Below are positions 55,330-64,000 of a stretch of DNA of 64,000 nt, piece after piece. The stretch spans positions 23,233 to 87,232 of the forward strand of contig VTPC01005931.1 of the NCBI GenBank assembly GCA_011009095.1, written 5' to 3'. The translations under genes were made by a program, and so were the position numbers. Source of the DNA: Ignelater luminosus. Its lineage: Eukaryota > Arthropoda > Insecta > Coleoptera > Elateridae. Position 1 is the first letter of the stretch, and each line of letters starts with the position of its first letter. The notes beneath the pieces were generated by a model. That model had not been told where the DNA came from and did not search any database. It saw nothing but the letters and a program-made list of their open reading frames with translations.

Positions 55330-55858
55330 TATAAGAACAGTGCCGTAACTAGGCAGGTGCAACAGGTGCACCCGCACAGGGCCCACTTGGAAGGGGGCAC
55401 AAAATTCTGTTCACAAGAAATTATATTTTTAAATTTTAAATGTTTCCGCCTTTCTACTGTGCAGTTTTAGATCCTAGATGTCGTTGCTCACCAACATGAA
55501 CATTCGAATGAATGGCAGAAGTGACTGATATTTTCAACGTGCCTATGTTAACTTGCCTAACTTAGGTTATATTACAGTGTGAATACAGCAACTTAGTCAC
55601 TATACTTGTGTTTTCGTGTATATTTGCCTGTGTAAACACGTAATAATGCAAATAATAGTAAACAGACACGTGACGAAGTGCCTAGATAATCCTGTCAATT
55701 TTGTTATGTTGAGTTTTTGTTATTTCTGTAGGTGCTTTTGTACTTTGTATTTGTATAGTGAAGTGATTTTGCAATGTTGAGTTTTTATGTACTTGTAGAC
55801 TATTTTATTTCGTACTTTTTAATTGACCATTTGAGTTTTATAGTTTATACAAAATATA

Positions 55859-56095
55859 GAAGCTGCATCTCCGCTTAATATTCTACAGGCTCTTCATGAT
55901 TTTGGTTTAATTGAATCTTACCCAAATATCAATGTCGCTCTTCGAATATTTCTAACTCTTCCCGTTTCTATTGCTTTGTGCGAGAGAAGTTTTAGCAAGT
56001 TGAAATTAATAAAAAATTATTTAAGATCAACTATCGGACAAGAACGATTATCCAATCTTTCTATTATTTCAATAGTATACAATATCATTAAATGA
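55859..56095 (+). pseudogene. hAT transposase C-terminal dimerisation domain
   Basis: An open plus-strand stretch reads SPLNILQALHDFGLIESYPN, then NVALRIFLTLPVSIALCERS, FSKLKLIKNYLRSTIGQERL and SNLSIISI, with TGA at 56093-56095. LPVSxAxxERSFSKLKLIKxYLRSTxxxERLxxLxxxSI is the ZMYM1-like hAT dimerisation domain, nearly unspoiled. The RNase-H and zinc-finger parts are absent. It relates to the relic at 39524-39692. Confidence 0.88.
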
Positions 56096-56168
56096 TGTAA
56101 TTAATGAATTTGCTGAAATGAAAGCCAGAAAAGTGTAATTATAATAAATTTTATTAAAAATCTAAATA

Positions 56169-57418
56169 ATCAGGTCATAAGTTCTATCCCAAATCAAAAA
56201 ACAAAATTTTATTAAAATATGAGCTATACTAGAACTATGAACACATAAATTTACATTTGATTCAAAATGGCCTCCACGTGCTTGTACACAGGCTTTTAAT
56301 CTTCGAGGCCAGTCATCTCAGCATGTAACATATTCATATCAATATTGGCCACTGCTTTTACCAGAGACGCCTTCAGCTGCTTCAAATTCCTGTGACTTGT
56401 AGAGCAGACCTTTTCCTCTAAATGTGATCAGACCTTATAGTCTAAGGGATTGAGATGTGGATTTGATGAGGACCAATCTTCATGTCTAATAAAGTAGATA
56501 TTTTGGCGACAAAACCATTCTTGCGAAGATTTTGCTTTGTGAGCTGGTGCTGAGTCCTGTTGAAAAATCCACTGCTCATTCTTAAACATAGTGGTACTCA
56601 GAGACCTTACAATTCCGTCTAAAATGTCTTCTTGATACATTTTAGCCCTAGTTTTCACGCTTTTCTGACAAAAACGAACTTGTGTGGCCCCCAGATAAGA
56701 AACGCCCAACCAAACCATCCAGATGCCGGGTGATGACCTCGTTGGACAACAGGAACCTTTTTGGGAGCGTCAGAACTTCTATGAGCATGCACTCTATCAT
56801 TTTGCTTGTTAAAATGTTTTTCGATAGTAAAAATCTTCTCATCTGTGAAAAGAATTTCTCGATGCTGGTTATCTGCGTACCGACGTAGAAGCAGTTTAGC
56901 TCTTTCTTGCCTTTTTTTTTAAACGTGATGTAAGAAGATGGCCCTTTTTTCTACAAATAGCATGAAAATTGAGGTCAACATTAATAACTCGCTTCAAGGA
57001 TTCCCTTGACAAATTCATCTGCAAAGCCATCAATTTCTGTTTTCGTCTAGGATTTCGGCGAATACTAGCTTCAACAGCTTTTATGACTGCTGGTGTTCGA
57101 ATAGTGCGAGGTCAACCAGAGCGTGGTTTGTCAGCAGCAGAGGGGACTTCAGTGTATAAATTTTTGTGTGATTTTCAAATTTTTCAATAATTTAAAAATT
57201 GTTATTGCTGAATGCCCACACCTGTGTAAACCAATAACGGCAACACGATCTTCTTTCTTGCTCCACTCCATTATTATTTAACAACCTAACACAGAACTGT
57301 TGACACCTTTGTATTCTACAATGATAGAACATTAACCGATATATTTTTATTTGTTTTCAACAGTTACCTAGATCGTATAAAAAAACAATAAAATCTGGGA
57401 CAGAACTTATGACCTAAC
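56169..57418 (-). mobile_element. mariner-like element, DD37D (maT) type, nested in hAT
   Basis: The 1250-bp element has terminal inverted repeats containing AGGTCATAAGTTCTRTCCCA, one mismatch in 20 bp, from 56172 and inward from 57415. TA flanks at 56167-56168 and 57419-57420. It lies completely inside the 55338-57524 hAT element, downstream of the hAT stop codon. Confidence 0.9.
56200..57271 (-). pseudogene. mariner-like transposase (DD37D), broken
   Basis: Starts MEWSKKEDRVAVIGLHRCGH at 57271. Stops follow after about 40 residues, then frame changes. Recognisable pieces: TPAVIKAVEASIRRNPRRKQ, EILFTDEKIFTIEKHF (first Asp), a MVWLGVSYLGATQVRFCQKS block, WIFQQDSAPAHKA (second Asp) and SSSNPHLNPLDYKVW-like DYKV with a stop at the expected Trp (third Asp 37 residues after the second). 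Spacing D,D37D indicates the maT clade. At least three lesions disable it. Confidence 0.87.
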
Positions 57419-57532
57419 TATGTATTTTAATGTATTTGTTTTATTATTTTCCCAAATCTAATTAATTAAGAGGCCTAAATGCAAATTCTGGCACAGAGCC
57501 CAGGAATGGCTAGTTACGGCACTGTATAAGAG

Positions 57533-59236
57533 TATACCATAAGAGAATAGGAACAGTTCTCACAATGAAAACACGACCATGACTAGAAGAAACAAATTGT
57601 AACTTTATAATACCAAGACATGATAAATATCGTAATCTTAGATTAGTTACATTAAGTAAATAGAATCAATGTTAATGGCATTAATGACTTTTTCGGATAT
57701 TCTGTAAGAAACCTTGTTGATAGAATCACGGTTCTCAGAGAAGAAGGTTGCCTCATACGCCGCCATGACACCACAACGATAAGAATGGCAACGCGTGTTG
57801 TTATGCTGATTAATAAATAAAATTAAAAGACTTAAATGCTGTGATTACAGAATAATTTATTCTTTGTTGTTATATCAAATAGTTATTTAATTTATATTAT
57901 AACCATCTTAAATAGTAAATTCAGCAACAGTACTCTGACATTCTTGTTACGTCACTGTATCTAATGTCAGTGTATGAGACAACCGTCTCCTCTAAGAACC
58001 GTGGACCAGAATAAGATCAGCGTACACAGTAGTATATATAACTAACGATAAGTCTTAAAATATCAGATTCCATTCTGGTTTACCTACGGCTCCCTGACTC
58101 GGTATTGCGACCGATAAATAGTCAGTATTTCTAATTGTAATAGTTAATTGTGATCCGTATAGACCGTAAAGGCAAATTTACTAGCAGAAAGTAACTTTAG
58201 AGCAGATATCTGATCAAAATAATTTGGTTCTGATAGTCAAGCTGTAAAATATAAGAGTAAAGAGAGTTTCCTAAATAAATTATTAAGACAAAGGCTCAAA
58301 TGCAAACTAATTTTTATAAAATCACATATTTGAATTCAATTCTTCTTACGACTGGTTCATGTCAGCTTATTGTCGGTATAGGTATAAGATATCTGCATCT
58401 TCTATAAAATATTTTTAATTTCAGAATAACTTATTGCATTGAGAATTTTAACAATTTATCAAAGTATCCTAGAAAACTAAACAACTTTAGTATTCTGTAC
58501 AAGACGTTACTAACAGTATATCAGTGGTACCACTATCTAGAAAACTAGATATAATAATTTCCATACAATCAAACGTATTTAACGTATTTAATCTAGAATT
58601 TCAGAAGTTTTTCTATAGTATACCTAAAGAATTGAAATAAACTCTTTTTCTTGTGGAAATCTATAACATGGCGGTGAAAACCAGGGCCCCTCACAATTTC
58701 AATCTAACTTGAGACCAAGCAAACTCATATTGGATTCTAAGATACTCAGAACTGAAATAAGAAATTAACAAAATGACTTACTATACAGCACTTAGGCGGC
58801 CCAAAAAAGAAATCACTAAGGAAGTTGCAGTTTAGAATCTTCACTGAATATTGCCTTTAAAGAATTCAGAACTATTACCAAGTAATGTCTGAAGACTGGA
58901 CATCGAGTCCAGCAATATCATTCACAACGTTACCAAAAGAACAAATTATTAACGAGTTAGTTTTACTAAATATATAAATTGCACTGCAGTAAAGAAGACT
59001 ATAAAATGTAGAAAAATCCAGAAACTCAAATTAACGTCTTTATCTATTTTAAATTGTCTCGATATTGTGTAGAAGCGGCTAAGAGCTAACAAAAATCGTG
59101 GTTAAAAAACTGAGAAAATGGTAACAAAAAAGAGAAGTCTCTGGTTGCTACCCGTGGTATTACAAGAAATTCTAGGAGCAAGCTTTCAAATTTTCTTACA
59201 TTGTGGGGCTATGAAAAGTAGCAATCTTCAACTGAT
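57533..59236. other. Non-coding, nothing recognised
   Basis: AT-rich. A GC-richer part at 57950-58130 with TATATATAAC at about 58034 recalls an LTR promoter, but no second copy or primer-binding site was found. Confidence 0.4.
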
Positions 59237-60742
59237 CAGGGTATCTGCCAGTATTGGAAAAATAAATTCCCTGACTTTTCCAGGTTTTCCAGCCTGTTTC
59301 TAAGGAAAATTCCATATTCATCAACGTAACAACGACAAGCCGTTCTAGTAATATTAAAATTTCCGGTTAGTTACACTGAAATTCTCATTCTAAAACAAAC
59401 AAAAAATAAATCAAAGACGGTTTTCGAAAGCTAAATGGTAGATGACAAAGATGTGGTGCATTGTGTACATAAAATGCGCCCTGTTGTTATTTACTCTACT
59501 AACAAACAGAACGAACGATTTTAATTTTACACGATTCTCACCTAATTACACAACTAACAGGGAATAACTTTTCCATTTGGGCCGTCGATATTATACCAGA
59601 GCGGGTGACTTGCACTCTTACTTAAGGAACCCTAGGTTTGTCCTTGTTTCTCTTTACAGGCATTCCTCCGTATGTCATAAGAACGCTACATGGTCAATTT
59701 AAAATACAGTCAGATGAGCACAGCTGGTTGGGTAGATAGAGGAGTAGTACAACAGCGCAACTCAAAAGCCGTCCGATGATTATTTTAAAATACATTACAC
59801 TGCATTATACTTTGAATTTTGTTAGTCTTGGGAATGATACTTTATACTAAATTACACATTAGGATTTTTAGACTCGATTGTAAATATCTTTGGTGGGTCT
59901 TTGTCCAAATGACTCTAAAGAGAAGATGCCAGTGAGAGCAAAAAAGACCAGAGTTTCAATTTGCACCTATCACCCAAAACCTATAATTTGCGTATCAAAG
60001 AGTAGTTGATGAGAGCTACATAGACTTAGATAACATTACTGTTGCAGTTGAAAAAAACCAGTGCGAACTTTAATAAATTAATAACACATAGTCCATTTTG
60101 TATCGCTCCATGCATTACACTGAACATCTTAAGAAAGTAGATAGGAAATTTTATTTTCGTTAGAATGTTCTCTGGCTCTTAAGTAGAACTTCAAGGGAGT
60201 GAATTCAATATTGTAAACCACAGTCAGAGTGTTGCCATCTAAAATTTTCATTGGAAGTTGATACCGATTTTACAATTACCTAAATTAAAATTGGCGAAAA
60301 CGTGGATAAGTAAGAGTCGAAAAACAAACAAGAAAGCAACGGAAGAGATCTTGAGTATAAACTGTACACATATGTATGTTTAGGAAACGAAAGAGAGAGA
60401 TAAAAAAGAACAAAAGGAAAAAAGACCTTTCTTGACCAAAAAGGACAACAAAAAGGAAAGAAAAAAGTGAAATAGAAACCAAGGGAAAGTAAGAAAGTGA
60501 AGAAAAAGAAAGGCTTGAAACTGATACCTGAATCTTGAGAAAACACTATTGTTCATTGTCAGTCATTCCCCCGAGTTAGACAATAGATGCTCGAATTGAT
60601 CTTGAGTTTCTCGGTAATCCTACCCCTACCTTCTTCACTGTAAAATTTCTCTGACATTCCCCTGACTTTGTTTGTTTTTGGACAAATTCCCTGACTTCTC
60701 CCTAACCTTTTTGTCAGGCTTTTCAAATTGCTGGATACCCTG
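59237..60742. mobile_element. Element with imperfect terminal inverted repeats, 1.5 kb
   Basis: The left end reads CAGGGTATCTGCCAGTATTG and the right end, read inward, CAGGGTATCCAGCAATTTG. Both are followed by CCCTGAC subterminal repeats: ATTCCCTGACTTTTCCAGG on the left, and GTCAGGGAA and AGCCTGACAAAAAGG on the right. The flanks ACTGAT and AGTGAT may be a mutated 6-bp target duplication. No transposase is recognised. The purine-rich tract at 60295-60530 gives spurious open stretches on the minus strand. Confidence 0.6.
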
Positions 60743-62651
60743 AGTGATTGATATTCCAGCATAATATTCTACAAATCAATAGATACGATAAAGAAAAAAC
60801 TATGAGCTAAAAAACATTGTGCATGGTACGAGTAATATCAAACCAAAAGGAAAAATCCAGTTATATAACTATGAGCTAAAAAAGAGCAAATAAAGAATAA
60901 ATGCTAATATTGATAATCACTAAGAACAATTCACTTTACTCGTCATTTACCTTCGGAATAATTATGCTTGTTATATAAGATATTGACCATAAAGGATATT
61001 GTAATTTATTTGTATTCAATTAATCACAATAAACCGTCTATTAGAACCGGTTTTATCATCTCTTTTTAATTTTTTTGTTGTTAGTAGAATTCCTAATCTA
61101 CATACCTTTTCCGGATATACAAATGATGTGTAAACAAAAATTCTATTAATTAACTAATTTAGATTATTAACTCGTCAGTTTAATTTATCTATGCCGAGGA
61201 ACTGCAATAAAAAAATTTAGTTAAACTAAAACTATCTAACTGTATTAAACTGCAATTATACACATACAAGAGCAAAGCTAAAAGTAAGGTCGAGTTCACA
61301 CAGTTGCTTTAGGCTTTTTTTTTTCTTTTTTTTCACTTTTAATATAACGTATTTTTATTATACATAGATTATAAAAAATACACATACACTTAGCATACTT
61401 ACATATAATACACATCTAGAAATTCTTTTCCTTGATGATTACAGTTAGGTGTTGTTTAACAGAACGAGTTTTTGCAATAAAACGAACGTCTCTCGACTAA
61501 CGATTGGAATCTCAAAAGTTGATTGTCTATGTTCGTTCCTTTTATAGTAGAAAAGGTTAAGATCGAAGGAAGAAGAAAAGTAGGAAAAAGAAGCTGACAA
61601 TAAGTCACATTACATTAACCACCATGTCCTTTACTCAAAAAAATAATTTAATGAGATTGATTTGTGAGCTTTGGATTGTATGATGAGACCCAACTATAAA
61701 TCTTTAGCCGAGATCTGGTTTCAGTTTCCGCATTTCGTGTAATACCGAGAGATTAAAATTTATTTCTAAAATCGAAATTAGGGTCACAGAAATTTATAAT
61801 ATTTTTCACCATAAATCAATGTTAAGTGAAAAAATTATTAAAATTAATTTTTTTGGTTGGAAACTTTGACATTTTGAGGACATTACTTATAATTTTTGCG
61901 GTGATTAATGTTGAGGTTACAAAATTAACAAAGTAACTGCGTTAGAAAGTTTGAAACAGTTCGTAAAAAGGGAAAATTAAAAGTAATTAAAAATGTTGTG
62001 GGAGTTTTATATAAATTAACATGTTTCAATAAATCCTACTTGAATCAAAGTTCAATAAGTATTTAATAAAGTAGTGGCGCCTAAATTTTATTCAATTTAT
62101 TAACAAACAACATTTAAATTGACTGGCTTATATTATACTCGAGATGTCTTTCTAGCAAATTGGTTTTAATCTCAAGTTTTTTGTAATCAAAACTAATTTT
62201 CATTTGCACAACTACAAACATTTTAATACAAAAGTACAAAAACCTCGTAACTCAGTAGAACAATTTAAATGTGGGATCGTTTTATAAACAAAAAGTCTTC
62301 AAAAACTGTTTATGGTCGACTGGAAGACCTTACAAACTCTGACAAGTGTTAAAGTTTGGTTTCTGTCCCTTAAAACACTTGTTTACATTTTTTGTCTCTT
62401 TCGTATAATTAAGTTGAAAAATTGGTTTGGGGTTGGTTGAAGGTAGACTGCGGCGAAGGTTGACTTATAATGGTTTTAAATCATTATAGACCATTAAGTG
62501 CTTCCGTTTTAACATTTCGGACCTAACGGGACTATAAAATTTCTAAACAGGTACAGGTATACACGAAGGAAGATCTTCTGTCACAAACTGAAATCCTTTT
62601 AGACTTACAATATAAAAAAAATAATAAGAGTTCCGCTTCCTGCGACATTAA
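60743..62651. other. Non-coding, nothing recognised
   Basis: AT-rich sequence with T-runs around 61315-61345. No exon is supported. Confidence 0.4.
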
Positions 62652-63055
62652 ATGAAACAGGTTGTGAAATTGTTGTTGGCTGTTCTAATTCTAACGAGCT
62701 TTATTTGTACGTAAATGTAACGTATTGTCAAGTTAGGAAAATGTATTACTGTTTTTATTTTATACAGAGTAATTCACTTCTTTACTTTGTACTGTGAATT
62801 AGACCTACACTTAAATAATATTAATGTGATATAAAAAGAGCTGGCCATTTCTCCTTCTCAGATATCCCATATTTCAGAAAGGCTAGTGCTACCAAGAATT
62901 TAATTTTGAAAGGGGATGGCTTTCAGACGTTCCGGACTACGGATAGTAGAGAAAATGCTTACCAAGACGCTTTGTTCTATGGTGTATTCTGTCCTGTTTT
63001 TTTTATTGTTTTTTGTAGAAATACGCAAGGCGATTTTGTTTTCCCAGAAATGTAA
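62652..63055 (+). CDS. Possible small secreted peptide gene, two exons
   Basis: Exon 1 (62652-62710) encodes MKQVVKLLLAVLILTSFIC plus two bases. The Lys-containing n-region and hydrophobic core look like a classical signal peptide. The exon ends at a good donor GTAAAT. A TATAAA stands about 40 bp before the ATG. The acceptor ATTTCAG at 62871-62877 would join in frame to an exon reading TKASATKNLILKGDGFQTFR and on to TAA at 63053-63055, about 78 residues in total. I know no family with this sequence. An alternative donor inside exon 2 (after LFYG) is possible. The signal peptide is the only real evidence, and a chance ORF cannot be excluded. Confidence 0.28.
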
Positions 63056-64000
63056 TGCGTGCAACTTATGTCTTTTCAAGATCTTCGTGACCACAAGGCA
63101 TTTTATATTGCTCATGAAAAGTTAAGTTGACTTTCTTTACCGTAGATCTAATTAGTACTGATATTCTTAAAACCATATGCATCAACATCAATTAAGTTAT
63201 CCTTTAAAATCATTTGTAATTAAATTTTGATTCCAAATCTCGGCAACAGCACCATATTTTAAATTTATAGTGCTAGCGCTTATAGAATGTATTGTACGTT
63301 GGAAGGAGAACATCGGGAAGTGAGATAGATTGAGAACTAAGCTGACGTATATGCTACTAATTGGCTGGAGGTCAAATGCATTGACCGTACGTTCTTTGCT
63401 ATTCGTGGTTCCGGACACCATCGATCGTTGGAGGGCACAGTCGGACCCTGACCTACCGCATGTAGTCTGTTGTAACCTTGCAGGGCGCAGCCCGACTTGT
63501 ATTCGTACTTGCTCACTAATGAAGGTTAATGGAGTGGGGGGCGAAAAGCGACTTTGGACAACCATCCCTTGTGAGACACAATCCGTGTTTGTATTTCGCT
63601 CTTTCCTGTATGAGATAATAAGGGTCCGACCCAAAAATCGAAATTGGATCAGTTGAGAAGATTAATGGAGGATAAAGTTCGACTTTAGATGGCCTGTTGG
63701 ATGATGCAGCCCGATTCGTCTTCAAAAAAAGCTGACACCAATCAGTGGTTGAAAATTTCCATACAATAATCTCATGTACAAAAGATGTCTGAATTTCCCG
63801 GATTTCCAGGTTTGAAATTTGGATCAGCGGATGGTTAGCACCAGCATCATGGAGTCTACTAATACCATATGTCGTATATACAAACAACAATTTTTGGTTT
63901 TCCTATAATAGTGATGACACTGAAAATCATACACTGTGAATTCGATATGTTCTTTTAGTATCTGGTTGTAGTGCATAGAAATTTTGTTTCCTGTTTACAG
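63056..64000. repeat. GC-richer repeat-like segment at right edge
   Basis: The 63330-63890 part is GC-richer and open on both strands (63330-63656 plus, 63197-63634 and 63516-63890 minus), a pattern of composition rather than coding. Blocks recur within it: GCAGCCCGACTTGTATTCGT near 63487 and GCAGCCCGATTCGTCTTC near 63695, and GAAGGTTAATGGAG near 63519 and GAAGATTAATGGAGG near 63657. It is likely part of an unidentified repeat running off the window. Confidence 0.4.

Larger units (their letters stand above)
55338..57524 (+). mobile_element. hAT element, internally reduced, carrying a mariner
   Basis: The terminal inverted repeats CAGTGCCGTAACTAG lie at 55338-55352 and, inverted, 57510-57524, with a perfect 15-bp match. 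The 8-bp target duplication is TATAAGAA (55330-55337) and TATAAGAG (57525-57532), with one change. Without the nested mariner (56169-57418) the element is 937 bp. It keeps only the end of a transposase gene, so it was a deletion derivative before or after the mariner arrived. Confidence 0.93.

Noticed and set aside
57950..58130. LTR-like promoter segment with TATATATAAC
   Set aside because: No second LTR, no TG...CA ends with a duplication, and no primer-binding site nearby.
60280..60546. 88-codon minus-strand frame rich in Phe/Leu/Ser
   Set aside because: It arises from a purine-rich low-complexity tract read in antisense. No domain or splice context.
1..64000. CRISPR arrays, operons, riboswitches, prokaryotic attachment sites
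   Set aside because: The window is clearly eukaryotic (spliced metazoan genes, eukaryotic transposons), and no regular spacer-repeat array was seen.

Overview
This window looks like arthropod, most likely insect, nuclear DNA. It is AT-rich, its protein-coding exons are short and separated by GT-AG introns, and its intergenic and intronic space is filled with decayed DNA transposons (Tc1/mariner, PIF/Harbinger, hAT, pogo/Tigger derivatives). I cannot name the order. No rRNA, tRNA, CRISPR array or prokaryotic gene organisation is visible.

Two conserved host genes are recognisable, both on the minus strand. (1) The 5' half of a p120-type RasGAP (Drosophila vap, vertebrate RASA1) lies at 9397-11519. 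Four exons encode SH2-SH3-SH2 and the start of the PH domain. The rest of PH, C2 and the RasGAP catalytic domain must lie left of base 1, beyond an intron of more than 9.3 kb. (2) A neuron navigator gene (Drosophila sickie, vertebrate NAV family) runs from an ATG exon at 47649-47864, across a 23.3-kb intron, through eight further internal exons to a terminal exon ending at 14333. The ten exons join into 2277 nt, an exact multiple of three, which encodes 758 residues with a coiled coil and a NAV-type AAA+ ATPase domain. Its stop codon is about 2.8 kb upstream of the RasGAP start codon, so the two genes lie head-to-tail on the same strand.

The rest is mobile-element debris, much of it nested. 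Left to right: a DD37E Tc1/mariner element (2401-3660); a nearly complete but inactivated PIF/Harbinger element with both its genes (5428-8188); two hAT MITEs (8499-8676, 11991-12432); a DD34E Tc1-like element (18670-19909) next to a large inverted-repeat structure (19914-21366); a foldback element with tandemly repeated arms, invaded by a TTAA-flanked element (about 26040-28335); a short Harbinger relic (31248-31860); two hairpin repeats; a DD34D mariner (37827-39117); two related hAT remnants (39475-41329 and 55338-57524), the second carrying a DD37D mariner; a Tigger-derived MITE that keeps the transposase C-terminus (51044-51496); and an element with imperfect terminal inverted repeats (59237-60742). 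A possible small secreted-peptide gene begins at 62652.

Everything between 17.5 and 47.6 kb is sick intron, so the foldback element, the mariner and several relics are intronic passengers. The 48-64 kb region shows no recognisable conserved gene. It may be sick upstream sequence or intergenic.
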